The notes: generated by a model from the sequence alone, not told the origin. A stretch of 64,000 nucleotides of DNA from Prevotella sp. (GCA_017412705.1 JAFPWS010000059.1:83660-147659); one strand, 5' to 3'; shown: positions 49,087 through 59,078, counted from the stretch's first letter. A program made the numbers and translations.

Positions 49087-51089
49087 TTTACCATCAGCTT
49101 CCTGCCCTGATGCACATAGACGCCCTTCCGGGCAGGCTTGCCGTTGAGGAGCGTTCCCTGCATGGTGTACCACCTGTCACCGTCAGGCCGGCTGTTTTCC
49201 ACCCTTTCAATGCCCGTCGCTGTTTTCAGCACTTCCCTAAGGCCGGCATAAGCGTCTATCAGACCATAGCCATAGACATTGTTAGGCGACTGGCCGTCGA
49301 CCTCTATGCGCTTGCTTGTAGCCTTGAAGACCTCCTTAACCCTGTCGGGCGTCAGCGTGGGGTCGGCCTGCAGCCAAAGAGCGACGATGCCGGCGACACA
49401 GGGTCCCGACATGGAGGTGCCCGACATGGAGAGCCAGGGGTACTGGCGACCGTTGAAGGTGGTCGTGGCCACCATTGACTCATCAAAACTGGCAGGACAA
49501 TAGCTGTTGCCTGCAGACAGCACGTTGACGCCTGGTGCCACGATGTCGGGTTTGGGCAGTCCGTCTCTGGTGGGGCCTACGGACGAGAAGGCTGCTATGG
49601 TGCCGACCTTTGTGACCATGCCCCACGACGCTATGGTCTGGCCCAGCGTATTGACGAACGAGGGGCGACCGTTGAGTGCACCCACGGTGACTGCCGATTG
49701 CAGACATCCGGGCAGTCCGACGCTACGATTCATGACACCGCAGCGAAAGCGGGCATCGGGCAACTGTTTTTCTGTTATATTCTCAAAGGGGCTGTCGGTA
49801 GACGCATACATTTCAACCGCGCCGTCGGCACTCTCGACTGCAAGCAGGAGGGTGTCACGCTCTTGTTTCTCCGTGCGTGCCGAAAGGGTATAGAAGGAGC
49901 CCGACCGTTGCAGCAGCAGGTGATGACCGCGCATCACCAGACTGTCGGTAGGCAGATTGGCACTGTCGAAGACTACGGAGTCGGCCAGTTCGTAGGTACT
50001 GCCCTCACCCGCTTTCCGCCTGCATACAAGACACTTCAGGCGGAAAGGCTGTTCACTCTTCATGTAGGCATGTGCCAGATGCCTGCTGTTGTAAGGCAGT
50101 GCCACACCGGCTGTTGCCATGTGCTCGGACTTGTCAACATAGAAGACTTCGTCGCCCGAGTTGCCTGCCGAGGTGACCAATATGCGGCCCGGACCGACCA
50201 GGAGGTCGAGTGCCTCGCGGAACAGCTGTGTGTCGCCGGGAACGTCGTCGAAGCCAATGCTATAGGTGATGACGCAGGGCTGACGATGCTCCTCGGCATA
50301 GTCGAAGATGCGCTTCATACGAGCCGTCTGGTCGGCAGAGTTAGCCAAATAGTCATAGCCGGCATTCCTACTGCTGATGGCAAAAATATCGGCACCATAG
50401 GCAACGCCTCTGTAGGGTGTGCCATAGCCGCTACCTGCTGCCGTTCCCAGGCAGTGGGTGGCGTGGTTCGCCAAAGAGTCACCCACATACCTATTGTTCA
50501 GAATGTCCTCTTGGGTGGTATACTCACGTCCTAAGGGTGTCTTCACTCCTCGGGTTTCTTCCTTATTCGCATTCTCATCGACAAATGCCTTGATGCGATA
50601 GGTGCTGCCATCCGTAGAATAGAATGCCGGATGCGTCACATCGAAACCTAAGTCGACAATACCCAGCAACACACCCGTTCCATCATAGCCTTTACCCTCT
50701 GGCAGTCCAGTGCCAGAATAGACTGGCGTATTGTCCACCCATAGTGGGGAACGGTCGTTAGTCAGCTTGCCACTCAGGTTGGCCTCTATACGTTCCACCT
50801 GATCGGAAGCTGCCATCGCAGCGATTTGCTCAACGGGAATGTTGGCAATATAGATATCGCCTATCTGTGACACTTTCTCACAGCCATAAGCCGCCAAGAG
50901 TCCCTCACCATCTGTCGTCGTAAACCTGACAAAGGCACATACCTTCTCGCCAGTCACACCCATAGCTCGTCTGCCGTGGGCATCCTGTGTTATCAATTGC
51001 CTGATGTGATGCGACAGTTTCTCTTTCTCTTCAGCCATCAGTGCCACACAACCAAGCAACACGACAGCCAACAGCCATAATCTTCTCAT
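49083..51089 (-). CDS. Secreted S8 subtilisin-family serine peptidase
   Basis: 668 residues with a signal peptide (cut near LMAEE). Propeptide-like region to about 120, then the subtilase domain with Asp in GIVDLGFDVTHP, His in NHATHCLGTAAG and Ser in GTSMSGPCVAGI; the oxyanion Asn is in SAGNSGDE. An insert between His and Ser is probably a protease-associated beta domain. The C-terminal 50 residues (WYTMQGTLLNGKPARKGVYV to LMVK) form the tail found on many Prevotella secreted proteins and may be a surface or secretion signal. It lies 29 bases after ald on the same strand and may be co-transcribed. Confidence 0.93.
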   Translation of the reverse strand: MRRLWLLAVVLLGCVALMAEEKEKLSHHIRQLITQDAHGRRAMGVTGEKVCAFVRFTTTDGEGLLAAYGCEKVSQIGDIYIANIPVEQIAAMAASDQVERIEANLSGKLTNDRSPLWVDNTPVYSGTGLPEGKGYDGTGVLLGIVDLGFDVTHPAFYSTDGSTYRIKAFVDENANKEETRGVKTPLGREYTTQEDILNNRYVGDSLANHATHCLGTAAGSGYGTPYRGVAYGADIFAISSRNAGYDYLANSADQTARMKRIFDYAEEHRQPCVITYSIGFDDVPGDTQLFREALDLLVGPGRILVTSAGNSGDEVFYVDKSEHMATAGVALPYNSRHLAHAYMKSEQPFRLKCLVCRRKAGEGSTYELADSVVFDSANLPTDSLVMRGHHLLLQRSGSFYTLSARTEKQERDTLLLAVESADGAVEMYASTDSPFENITEKQLPDARFRCGVMNRSVGLPGCLQSAVTVGALNGRPSFVNTLGQTIASWGMVTKVGTIAAFSSVGPTRDGLPKPDIVAPGVNVLSAGNSYCPASFDESMVATTTFNGRQYPWLSMSGTSMSGPCVAGIVALWLQADPTLTPDRVKEVFKATSKRIEVDGQSPNNVYGYGLIDAYAGLREVLKTATGIERVENSRPDGDRWYTMQGTLLNGKPARKGVYVHQGRKLMVK

Positions 51090-51118
51090 TCTTACCTATT
51101 TTAATTGACACTTTATCC

Positions 51119-52225
51119 CTACAGCTCCAAAGGAGTATAGGGAAGGTTCCACACTTTGGCAACGGCCTCATAGGTACACTTGCCATCCACCATATTCACA
51201 CCACGGGCCAATGCTACGTCGTCGCGGCAAGCCTGTTGCCACCCCTTATCGGCCAAGGCTATGGCATAACGCAACGTGGCGTTGGTCAGGGCTATTGTCG
51301 ACGTGTTGGGTACTGCACCGGGAATGTTGGCTACGGCATAATGTACAATACCATCCACCATGTAGACAGGATCGCTATGGGTAGTGGGGTGCGACGTCTC
51401 GAAGCAGCCGCCCTGGTCGATGGCGACATCGACCAGCACCGTACCTTTCTCCATCAGTGCCAGCATGTCCTTCGTTATCAGCTTGGGAGCAGCATCGCCA
51501 GGAATGAGCACAGAGCCGATGACAACATCCGTGGTGGGTAGCTCCTGACAGATGTTATGCTCTGAGCTGTACAGCGTATGCACATTGGCAGGCATCTCGG
51601 CAGCAAGCTGCTTCAGACGGGGCAACGACACATCGGCAATGGTCACCTCGGCACCCATGCCAGCAGCAATACGGGCAGCAGCCTCGCCTACCGTACCTCC
51701 ACCCAGCACCAACACGCGGGCAGGCTTCACGCCGGGCACACCAGCCATCAGCTTACCCTTGCCGCCCTGGGTCTTCTGCAGGTAGTAGGCTCCATTCTGC
51801 GCAGCCATACGCCCTGCCACCTCGCTCATCGGAATCAGCAGAGGCAGCGAGCGGTCGTCCTTCTCTACCGTCTCGTAGGCTATGCACGTAGCACCACTCT
51901 TCAACATGGCGTGCGTCAGCTCTTCCTCACAAGCAAAATGGAAGTAGGTGAACACCACCTGCCCCTTCCTTACCAATGGATATTCGGGCTCAATAGGCTC
52001 CTTCACCTTGACTATCATGTCAGCCTGCGCATAGACATCCCCTATGGCAGGCAGAATCTGGGCGCCAACCTGCTGGTAAGCCTCATCGCTGAAGCCGCTG
52101 CCCTCCCCTGCAGTATGCTGCACGTAGACCTGATGCCCACGACGTACCAACTCGGCCACACCCGACGGTGTCATGCCCACACGATTCTCGTTGTTCTTAA
52201 TCTCCTTGGGAATTCCTACCTTCAT
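51119..52225 (-). CDS. ald: Alanine dehydrogenase
   Basis: 368 residues from the ATG at 52225 (MKVGIPKEIKNNENRVGMTP, the canonical start); the upstream extension crosses the operator. NAD-dependent conversion of L-alanine to pyruvate and ammonia. Substrate-binding KVKEP, nucleotide-binding VLVLGGGTVGEAAA and NIPGAVPNTST motifs are intact. The promoter is embedded in a perfect inverted repeat, which suggests control by a dedicated regulator, perhaps of the Lrp/AsnC kind (inference). The S8 peptidase gene follows on the same strand, consistent with use of amino acids from protein. Confidence 0.96.
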   Translation of the reverse strand: MKVGIPKEIKNNENRVGMTPSGVAELVRRGHQVYVQHTAGEGSGFSDEAYQQVGAQILPAIGDVYAQADMIVKVKEPIEPEYPLVRKGQVVFTYFHFACEEELTHAMLKSGATCIAYETVEKDDRSLPLLIPMSEVAGRMAAQNGAYYLQKTQGGKGKLMAGVPGVKPARVLVLGGGTVGEAAARIAAGMGAEVTIADVSLPRLKQLAAEMPANVHTLYSSEHNICQELPTTDVVIGSVLIPGDAAPKLITKDMLALMEKGTVLVDVAIDQGGCFETSHPTTHSDPVYMVDGIVHYAVANIPGAVPNTSTIALTNATLRYAIALADKGWQQACRDDVALARGVNMVDGKCTYEAVAKVWNLPYTPLEL

Positions 52226-52256
52226 ATTACACAGATTAAAACGTTGAACATAAATA

Positions 52257-52291
52257 CTATGTCGCAAATATACGAAATATCTGCGACATAG
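52257..52291 (-). promoter_or_regulatory. ald promoter and operator-like perfect palindrome
   Basis: Arms CTATGTCGCA (52257-52266) and TGCGACATAG (52282-52291), 15-base centre. The minus-strand -7 box TATATTTG (52265-52272) lies at the edge of one arm, so a bound protein would block or touch polymerase. Confidence 0.7.
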
Positions 52292-52319
52292 CAATGGGTT
52301 TGGGCGAATTATTTTTTTC

Positions 52320-53861
52320 TTACTTGGCGTAGGCTACAGAACGGGTCTCACGGATGACGGTGATCTTCACCTGTCCGGGATAGGTCATCTCGTTCTGGAT
52401 CTTCGATGCTATCTGTCCGCTCAGTGCCTCGGTCTCGGCATCGTCCATCTTATCGGCACCAACGATGACACGAAGCTCACGACCAGCCTGGATGGCATAG
52501 GTCTTGGTGACGCCAGGATAGCTCATAGCGATGGCCTCGAGATCGTTCAGACGCTTGATATAGGCCTCCACAATCTCACGGCGGGCACCAGGACGGGCAC
52601 CGGAGATGGCATCGCAAATCTGCACGATGGGAGCCAGCAGGGTCTGCATCTCCATTTCGTCGTGGTGCGCTCCAATGGCATTGCAAATATCGGGTTTCTC
52701 CTTGTACTTCTCAGCAATCTTTGCGCCATAGAGTGCGTGAGGCAGCTCGCTCTCCTCGTCGGGCACCTTGCCAATATCGTGCAACAGACCAGCACGCTTA
52801 GCCTTCTTGGGGTTCAGGCCTAGCTCAGAAGCCATGACGGCACAGAGGTTGGCTGTCTCGCGGGCATGCTGCAGCAGGTTTTGCCCGTATGAGGAACGAT
52901 ATTTCATCTTACCGATGATGCGGATGAGCTCGGGATGCAGGCCATGGATACCAAGGTCGATGGTGGTACGCTTGCCCGTCTCGATAATCTCGTTCTCAAG
53001 CTGTTTCTTTACCTTGGCCACCACTTCCTCGATACGTGCAGGATGTATACGTCCGTCGGCTACCAGCTGGTGCAGGGCCAGACGACAGGTCTCTCGACGG
53101 ATGGGGTCGAAGGCAGAGATGACGATGGCCTCAGGGGTATCGTCAACCACGATTTCCACACCGCAGGCAGCTTCCAAGGCACGGATGTTACGACCCTCAC
53201 GACCAATGACACGACCTTTGACGTCGTCGTTCTCTATGTGGAACACTGAGACAGAGTTCTCGACAGCTGTCTCAGTGGCAACACGCTGGATAGTCTGGAT
53301 GATGATTTTCTTGGCTTGCGCATTGGCGTTGAGCTTCGCCTCGTCCATGATTTCGTTGATGTAGGCGGCAGCATCGGTCTTGGCCTCGTCCTTGAGCGAC
53401 TCCACCAGACGGGACTTGGCCTCGTCGGCTGAGAGTCCGGACAGCTCTTCAAGTTTGGCACGCTCCTGCAACTGCATCTTCTCCAACTCATCCTGCTTCA
53501 GGGCCAGCACCTTCTTTTCGTTGTCGATGCGGTTCTGCTGGTTGTCGAGCTCGTTCTTGCGACGTCCCATCTCCTCCTGACGCTGATTGAGCGAAATCTC
53601 ACGCTGCTTCAGCTTGTTCTCATTCTGCTGGATGTGTTGGTTGCGCTGCTGCACCTCCTTCTCCAGCTCTGCCTTCTTGTTCAGGAACTTCTCCTTCACT
53701 TCCAGCAGTTTCTTTTCCTTAATCACCTCAGCCTCCTTCTTGGCGGCTTCTATCATCTCATTATATTTCCCTTTGATGACAAAGCGGAAAATCATAAATC
53801 CGCAGAGGCCGCCAATGATGAGGGCCGCCACGATTAGAATAATACCAACAATAATGTTCAT
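52320..53861 (-). CDS. rny: Ribonuclease Y
   Basis: 513 residues. Membrane-anchored endoribonuclease that starts mRNA decay. N-terminal transmembrane helix ([16 protein letters not shown]), a coiled coil from about 35 to 200, a KH domain ([15 protein letters not shown]) and an HD domain ([28 protein letters not shown]). Length and order are normal. Downstream of zapA on the same strand by 30 bases, so probably in its operon. Confidence 0.97.
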   Translation of the reverse strand: MNIIVGIILIVAALIIGGLCGFMIFRFVIKGKYNEMIEAAKKEAEVIKEKKLLEVKEKFLNKKAELEKEVQQRNQHIQQNENKLKQREISLNQRQEEMGRRKNELDNQQNRIDNEKKVLALKQDELEKMQLQERAKLEELSGLSADEAKSRLVESLKDEAKTDAAAYINEIMDEAKLNANAQAKKIIIQTIQRVATETAVENSVSVFHIENDDVKGRVIGREGRNIRALEAACGVEIVVDDTPEAIVISAFDPIRRETCRLALHQLVADGRIHPARIEEVVAKVKKQLENEIIETGKRTTIDLGIHGLHPELIRIIGKMKYRSSYGQNLLQHARETANLCAVMASELGLNPKKAKRAGLLHDIGKVPDEESELPHALYGAKIAEKYKEKPDICNAIGAHHDEMEMQTLLAPIVQICDAISGARPGARREIVEAYIKRLNDLEAIAMSYPGVTKTYAIQAGRELRVIVGADKMDDAETEALSGQIASKIQNEMTYPGQVKITVIRETRSVAYAK

Positions 53862-53891
53862 AAATGTTTTTAGTATATATGTTAATGTTCT

Positions 53892-54203
53892 CTATTTCTT
53901 CCGTTCACCGAGGGCTTCCTCGATTTCTGTCGTCAAACGGGCGAGAACATTATCATAAGGCGAAGTATCATTGCTGGCACGCTCCTTCTGACACATGAGG
54001 GCTATATCTATAAGCGTCATCAGTGCTATCGTGTGGTCCGATTTACGTCCGCTATAAGCCTGTGCATAGGCATTATAACGATCCGTAATGAGCTTGGCCG
54101 CGCTACGATAGTACTCCTCGTCATCGCGATTGATGACGACTTCTATGTCCTCGTCATAGACGTGCAGTCTGATATGTAGTCTGTCCTTGTTCTGTTCTGC
54201 CAT
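53892..54203 (-). CDS. zapA: Cell division protein ZapA
   Basis: 103 residues. ZapA is a small Z-ring-associated protein that cross-links FtsZ filaments. The N-terminal strand-rich part (IRLHVYDEDIEVVINRDDEEYYRSAA) and the C-terminal helix that forms the tetramer coiled coil are present, with the family pattern YRxAAKLIxDRYNAY. It is 12 bases after the preceding coiled-coil gene and 30 bases before rny. Confidence 0.93.
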   Translation of the reverse strand: MAEQNKDRLHIRLHVYDEDIEVVINRDDEEYYRSAAKLITDRYNAYAQAYSGRKSDHTIALMTLIDIALMCQKERASNDTSPYDNVLARLTTEIEEALGERKK

Positions 54204-54215
54204 AGCATGTACTCC

Positions 54216-54512
54216 TTATTGATTGTCGCTGAGGATTCCTATGCATTTGTTGACGTCACGAATGAGCTTCGCTAACCGGTCCTTGGCGCTCGACAGGTCG
54301 CCATCGGTAATCTCGATCATCTTAGCCATTTTCAGTGACTGGTAGTCTGATTGCTGCTGTTCCAACTTCTTGCGCATCAGGTCAAGCTCCTGCTGACCTT
54401 TCTCGACCTCCGCATACAAGTCTTCATTCTCCTTCTTCAACTGCTGAAAACGGAGAATCATCTGCCTGACGCGGGTCTCAAACGCTGCTAAAGTCTTCTC
54501 GTTAGCTGTCAT
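54216..54512 (-). CDS. Short coiled-coil protein, ZapB-like partner of ZapA
   Basis: 98 residues, almost wholly helical and heptad-patterned (QMILRFQQLKKENEDLYAEV, then LMRKKLEQQQSDY). Its position right before zapA in Bacteroidales suggests a ZapB-like or cell-division linker role; sequence alone does not prove it. First gene of the zapA-rny operon, with -7 box TACCTTTG at 54532-54539. Confidence 0.75.
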   Translation of the reverse strand: MTANEKTLAAFETRVRQMILRFQQLKKENEDLYAEVEKGQQELDLMRKKLEQQQSDYQSLKMAKMIEITDGDLSSAKDRLAKLIRDVNKCIGILSDNQ

Positions 54513-54531
54513 GCCAGTACACTTTTCCGCA

Positions 54532-54539
54532 CAAAGGTA
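54532..54539 (-). promoter_or_regulatory. -7 element of the zapA-rny operon
   Basis: TACCTTTG on the minus strand, 19 bases before the ATG at 54512. -33 weak. Confidence 0.65.
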
Positions 54540-54588
54540 AAGTAAATATTTAAAAATAGCAGCATAACTGCCTCCATTTTAATATTTT

Positions 54589-55209
54589 TTAATTCCCTTG
54601 CGGTTGCTTTTCCTTCTTGGCCAACATAACAACTTTGTAGACGAAGTTGGTTGTCCACTGCTGCGAGAAGCCCAGTTTCTGGGCATACTGGCGAATACCT
54701 ACAACGGTTTTCATGACGGCAGGGTCAGAGAAGTCGTTCTTGGTAAAGATATCGTTGACAGTCTTCTCCGTCATGGTGCGGATGGCACTCTTGAAGATGC
54801 TGGGCACACGTAGTTTGAACTTCATCAGGTTGCCCGTCAGCATCATCAAATCCTGCGTATAGCCTGAGAACTGGTACATATAGGTCTGCACATCCTGAGG
54901 CTTCTTGCAACGTTTACGAATGCTTTGGTCTATCTCCTTGGTGAAGTCGTCGTCCATGCCGTAGAGTTCTTTGAGCATCTTATTGCAGCGGGTCTTCTCG
55001 GCCAGTCCCAGACGATTGTTCTGCGTAGGCACCTTCAGCGTGGCCTTGAACACACGCAGGTCTGGCAAGGCAGCCAGATTGGTGATGCCCAGGTCTGCTG
55101 CCATGCAAGCCTGAAAATATACTCGAATCAGGGTCATGAAATCCTCCATGCCCCCAGCCTTCTGTTGTTCTTCCTCCTTCTTCCCAAATAGTTTACTGAA
55201 AAAACTCAT
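54589..55209 (-). CDS. Conserved hypothetical cytoplasmic protein
   Basis: 206 residues, no signal peptide or membrane segment. Basic and helical, with MSFFSKLFGKKEEEQQKAG at the start and a repeated pattern of Met and aromatic residues (TYMYQFSGYTQDLMMLTG). I do not recognise a domain. It lies 21 bases after the lipase gene on the same strand and 50 bases before the zapA-operon promoter. It is probably the last gene of the phosphodiesterase-lipase operon or has its own promoter. Confidence 0.75.
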   Translation of the reverse strand: MSFFSKLFGKKEEEQQKAGGMEDFMTLIRVYFQACMAADLGITNLAALPDLRVFKATLKVPTQNNRLGLAEKTRCNKMLKELYGMDDDFTKEIDQSIRKRCKKPQDVQTYMYQFSGYTQDLMMLTGNLMKFKLRVPSIFKSAIRTMTEKTVNDIFTKNDFSDPAVMKTVVGIRQYAQKLGFSQQWTTNFVYKVVMLAKKEKQPQGN

Positions 55210-55230
55210 CTTTATATTCTTTATTACAAT

Positions 55231-56907
55231 TTATTCTACTGTTCCCCAGCCCCACTTCTCGTACTCCACGTCGTAGCCTCCATACTTGTACCACTCGGCC
55301 AGCGTCTGCTCGTAAAGGCGAAGCAGATATAGGGGTTCCTCGACACGTCCCTCCAATGCCATCAGTGTGGGCGCATACTCTGCAGACTCCTGTGTTGCTG
55401 ACGGTGCACCGCCAACCAAGAAATAGGTGGCCACCTGAATGAGGTCAGCATCGGTAATGCCAGCATCGTCAACCATCTCAGACAGGTCGTCAACAGTCAG
55501 GCCAACCTTGGCCAGCGCATCAACAACATTGGGGAAAATTCTAAGAATTGGCACGATGTTCGACCTATTGGTATGCTGTGGAGCAGCAAGCTCGCCCTTC
55601 ACCATTTTGCGCAGGTCGAGGCCCAGGCTTTCCAGCAGCTTGATGACCTTCATGACGTTCAGGTCCTTCACGAAATTATGGTAGTAGCGGTTCTGCTCGT
55701 TCTCGTGATAGACCACCGGCCAGAACTGGATGGCCGCCACCGTCTGTATGAGCCAGACGACAGCAGAAAAGGTATGGTTGAGCTTGAAGACGATGGTGTT
55801 GGTCTGCAGATTGGTCTTGCCCGGGACGAGGCTGGGCGTAAAGCCCTTCTCCCTCATCCAGGGAATGATGCCACGCACACACTGAATGGGTACGAAATCA
55901 TCATGACGGCTATGCTCGATGAAGTATTTCTGCTCCAGGTCAGGCTCCCAGCCGTTCATCAGGTTAATCTTCTCCAGCGCTGCCATAAAGGCCTTGGCCT
56001 GCTCGCTCTCCAAATCCATATAGGCGGGCTGTATGAGGTTACTCAGCCTGCCCTCCATATCGATGCCTATCTCGTTGAATACAGCCTTCTCCTTACGAGC
56101 CACCAACTCCTTGCAATGTGAGGCCATAGGCTCCTTGAACAGGTCACTGTACTTGATATCGAGATGCAGGTTCTCAACGGCAGAGACCATCATCAGGATA
56201 ACGTCCTTCACGTCTTCGCAGGTATCCTTCTTGACATATTCCTTATAAGCCTGCACATAGTCGGTGGGACCACCGCCGGCAAAGGTCTTGGTGAAGGTGA
56301 CGCCCTTGTCCTTGTACTCCTGGTCGCGCAGCTTAGCCACATACAGAGCCTCAGAGCCTCCTTGCGAGAAGCCCAGGTTGAAGAGGTATTTTCCTTGTGG
56401 TATCTGCTTGTCCGTCAACAGCTGACGGGCAGCCAGCAGTCCGTCGAGCGAGTTGCGGGCATTGACGTCGCCACTATGATAGAACATCGGGTACTTGATG
56501 GACGAACCATAGCCAATGAAATCGCTCATGATGAGGATGTAGTTCGGCTTCAGCGGGTTGGCTATCAAACCGTTCAGCAGCTCGTTCTCGCCCAGCGAGG
56601 GAGCCTGGTCGGGGGAACTCAGCGTGGCTCGGTTGAAGAGCATGATGCCATCGCAGGGTGTACTACCGTCGACGATGTCAGACGGAATCATGATGACACC
56701 GCTGATGGTGGCAGGCTGTCCGTCGGCATCCTTGGAGGGATATTCATAGACATAGCGGCGTACGGCACGCGAGGACAAAGTGATGCCTCCGGCACGTGTC
56801 TTAATCGTCGTATCTGCCTCGTTCAGTATTTTATAAGATACCTCCTGCGCCTTGGTAGCCAGCACACATGCCACCAGCGCCAGGAACAATAAAGATAACT
56901 TTCTCAT
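55231..56907 (-). CDS. Secreted alpha/beta-hydrolase, secretory-lipase-like
   Basis: 558 residues with a signal peptide (cut after ATKAQ). Alpha/beta-hydrolase with the nucleophile elbow GFSQGGSEALY, an Asp/His pair later (HSRHDDFVP, and KLNHTFSAV for the His), and a large helical cap. This pattern resembles fungal-type secretory lipases and bacterial esterases of that family. Substrates may be esters in dietary polymers or lipids. It lies 8 bases after the phosphodiesterase gene, so the two form a secreted esterase/phosphodiesterase pair. Confidence 0.82.
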   Translation of the reverse strand: MRKLSLLFLALVACVLATKAQEVSYKILNEADTTIKTRAGGITLSSRAVRRYVYEYPSKDADGQPATISGVIMIPSDIVDGSTPCDGIMLFNRATLSSPDQAPSLGENELLNGLIANPLKPNYILIMSDFIGYGSSIKYPMFYHSGDVNARNSLDGLLAARQLLTDKQIPQGKYLFNLGFSQGGSEALYVAKLRDQEYKDKGVTFTKTFAGGGPTDYVQAYKEYVKKDTCEDVKDVILMMVSAVENLHLDIKYSDLFKEPMASHCKELVARKEKAVFNEIGIDMEGRLSNLIQPAYMDLESEQAKAFMAALEKINLMNGWEPDLEQKYFIEHSRHDDFVPIQCVRGIIPWMREKGFTPSLVPGKTNLQTNTIVFKLNHTFSAVVWLIQTVAAIQFWPVVYHENEQNRYYHNFVKDLNVMKVIKLLESLGLDLRKMVKGELAAPQHTNRSNIVPILRIFPNVVDALAKVGLTVDDLSEMVDDAGITDADLIQVATYFLVGGAPSATQESAEYAPTLMALEGRVEEPLYLLRLYEQTLAEWYKYGGYDVEYEKWGWGTVE

Positions 56908-56915
56908 AGCTCAGA

Positions 56916-58067
56916 CTACTTGATGATACGTTTACGGCTTTCCTTTCCCTGATTTTCGATGTAGAGTCCTTTCGTAGGCTGGCTGATACGCTGGCCATTG
57001 AGGTTGTAGTACTCAGAAGACTGCCCGGAGGTTGTCTCCAACGTTTCAATGGCTGTAGCCTTGCCGTCTGCCACCTCGAAGGTAGCCGACAGGGGATAGT
57101 GGTCACCCAGCATCTTGCCTTCATACTGATAGCCTTCTGTGTCCAGAGTGTAAGCCACAGCCTTAATCTTGGTCCCTGTCGTGGGATTGACATAGATAAT
57201 CTTGTCAAGCACCTCGCCGTCCAGCATATTGGCAGGGTCATCGGTATACACAGGACCTTCCTTTGGCTCGGGATAGGAACCTTTCTTCTCCAGCTCCACC
57301 CATACATCATAAGCCTCACCCTTACCCGAGGCTGCTATCGCATCAATGAACTTAGCCTTGATCTGGTCGCGGCAATAGTAGCTGTTCAAGTCGCCCATGA
57401 TGATGACAGGACGGGTATCCAGATGAGCCAGCACGTCGTCCTTCAGCTGCTGCCACTCAGAAAGCCTGGCAGCACGGTCCGGCGTGTCCTTGCCTTCTTT
57501 CTCGTCATCTAAGCTGCTGGCATCCATGTGCATATTATAGACCACCAGACGGACACCACTGGCCAATGTCAACTCATAGCGCCGGAAGCCCTTGGTCACC
57601 AGGGCGTCAGCGGCGTGGCTGAACTTTCCGAAGGTCTCCTTCCACGCCACACGCTCCATTGACGACAGCACAATGTCGTTTTTCCAGCAGGCTCCCAGAC
57701 CGTCTGTCTTGAACTGTGTATTCTGGGCATGTAGCAAGTCTACCTTCTCCTCGGGGTTGTCAATATAGACCCCCCCTGACCATTCGTCCAGGCGGTAGTC
57801 GTCCTCCAGCCAAGGCGACAACACCCCATGGTAGTTGAAGTCCTCCTGCATGCACACTATATCGTGACCTTTCTTCTGCAAGTACTTGCCGATACGTGAC
57901 GTACCTTCTGCACCAGGACCTTCTGCATTCACCTTGAAAACCAATATCTTCTGGGGCAGACCGTCGACGTTAAGGGTCGCCACACTGAACCGATTCGTCT
58001 GCTGAGCCATGGCCATAGTCGCCGATCCTATGAACAAAGCCGACAAACATAGTAATTGTTTCATCAT
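56916..58067 (-). CDS. Secreted endonuclease/exonuclease/phosphatase-fold phosphodiesterase
   Basis: 383 residues with a signal peptide (cut after MAMAQ). EEP fold with ATLNVDGLP, CMQEDFNYHG (metal-binding Glu), YNMHMDAS, IIMGDLNSYY (Asp-x-Asn) and MLGDHYPLSATF (catalytic His). This resembles sphingomyelinase-type enzymes as much as nucleases, so the substrate may be a phospholipid. The C-terminal 40 residues (YYNLNGQRISQPTKGLYI...) are the tail also found on the S8 peptidase. The promoter is the best in this part of the window. Confidence 0.85.
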   Translation of the reverse strand: MMKQLLCLSALFIGSATMAMAQQTNRFSVATLNVDGLPQKILVFKVNAEGPGAEGTSRIGKYLQKKGHDIVCMQEDFNYHGVLSPWLEDDYRLDEWSGGVYIDNPEEKVDLLHAQNTQFKTDGLGACWKNDIVLSSMERVAWKETFGKFSHAADALVTKGFRRYELTLASGVRLVVYNMHMDASSLDDEKEGKDTPDRAARLSEWQQLKDDVLAHLDTRPVIIMGDLNSYYCRDQIKAKFIDAIAASGKGEAYDVWVELEKKGSYPEPKEGPVYTDDPANMLDGEVLDKIIYVNPTTGTKIKAVAYTLDTEGYQYEGKMLGDHYPLSATFEVADGKATAIETLETTSGQSSEYYNLNGQRISQPTKGLYIENQGKESRKRIIK

Positions 58068-58101
58068 AAGCTATACCGTTGATTCTTAAAATATTCGCAT
58101 G

Positions 58102-58133
58102 CAAAAGTACATATTTTCAGGAAAAATACCAAA
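58102..58133 (-). promoter_or_regulatory. Promoter of the phosphodiesterase-lipase operon
   Basis: On the minus strand: TTTG (58130-58133), 20-base spacer, TACTTTTG (58102-58109). The -33 element is one half of the palindrome CCAAATGTTTGG (58129-58140), which lies between the divergent operon and rfbA. Confidence 0.8.
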
Positions 58134-58151
58134 TGTTTGGTGATTATTTCG

Positions 58152-58159
58152 TATATTTG
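58152..58159 (+). promoter_or_regulatory. -7 element of rfbA
   Basis: TATATTTG at 58152-58159; leader about 25 bases. The -33 is poor, so the shared palindrome may bind a regulator. Confidence 0.6.
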
Positions 58160-58188
58160 CAAACGAAAATCATCAAAAAGCGAACAAA

Positions 58189-59073
58189 ATGAAAGGTATA
58201 GTATTAGCCGGAGGCAGCGGAACACGCCTCTATCCCATCACCAAGGGTGTGTCAAAACAGTTAATCCCCATCTTTGACAAGCCTATGATCTACTACCCCA
58301 TCTCGACACTGATGCTGGCTGGCATCCGCGAGATACTCATTATCTCGACGCCTTATGACCTGCCAGGCTTCAAACGCCTGCTGGGTGACGGCTCAGAGCT
58401 GGGTGTACGCTTCGAGTATGCCGAGCAGCCTTCGCCAGACGGATTGGCACAGGCCTTCATCATCGGCGAAGAGTTCATTGGCGACGACTGTGCTTGTCTC
58501 GTTCTGGGCGACAACATCTTCTACGGCAGCGGTTTCACGGGCATGTTGAAGGATGCCGTCAAACGTGCGGAACAGGAAGGCGAGGCTACTGTCTTTGGCT
58601 ATTGGGTCAACGACCCTGAGCGCTATGGTGTTGCAGAGTTCGACAAGGACGGCAACTGTCTGAGCATTGAGGAAAAGCCCCAGAATCCCAAGTCGAACTA
58701 TGCCGTCGTAGGCCTTTATTTCTATCCTAACAGCGTGGTGGAGATTGCCAAGAGCATCAAGCCCTCTGCCCGTGGTGAGCTGGAGATCACCACTGTCAAC
58801 CAGGAATATCTGCAGGCTAAGAACCTGCACGTGCAAACCCTGCAACGCGGCTTCGCATGGCTCGACACCGGCACCCACGACTCGCTCTCCGAGGCCTCTA
58901 CCTTCATCGAGGTCATCGAGAAGCGCCAAGGCCTGAAGGTCGCCTGTCTGGAGGAGATAGCCTACAAGCGCGGGTGGATCAGCAAGGAACAACTGAAAAA
59001 ACTGGCCGAGCCCATGATAAAGAATGACTACGGCCAGTATCTCATGCGTCGCGCTGAGGAATACGACAGGTAA
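58189..59073 (+). CDS. rfbA: Glucose-1-phosphate thymidylyltransferase
   Basis: 294 residues, full length. It makes dTDP-glucose, the first step toward dTDP-rhamnose for surface polysaccharide. Motifs [37 protein letters not shown] and [13 protein letters not shown] are intact. rfbB-D are not adjacent, so the pathway genes are scattered or lie elsewhere. It ends 5 bases from the convergent kinase/nucleotidyltransferase fusion. Confidence 0.97.
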   Translation: MKGIVLAGGSGTRLYPITKGVSKQLIPIFDKPMIYYPISTLMLAGIREILIISTPYDLPGFKRLLGDGSELGVRFEYAEQPSPDGLAQAFIIGEEFIGDDCACLVLGDNIFYGSGFTGMLKDAVKRAEQEGEATVFGYWVNDPERYGVAEFDKDGNCLSIEEKPQNPKSNYAVVGLYFYPNSVVEIAKSIKPSARGELEITTVNQEYLQAKNLHVQTLQRGFAWLDTGTHDSLSEASTFIEVIEKRQGLKVACLEEIAYKRGWISKEQLKKLAEPMIKNDYGQYLMRRAEEYDR

Positions 59074-59078
59074 TTTGG

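Noticed and set aside
53862-53891. 6S RNA next to zapA, as in some other bacteria
   Set aside because: Only 30 bases separate zapA and rny, too little for any structured RNA.
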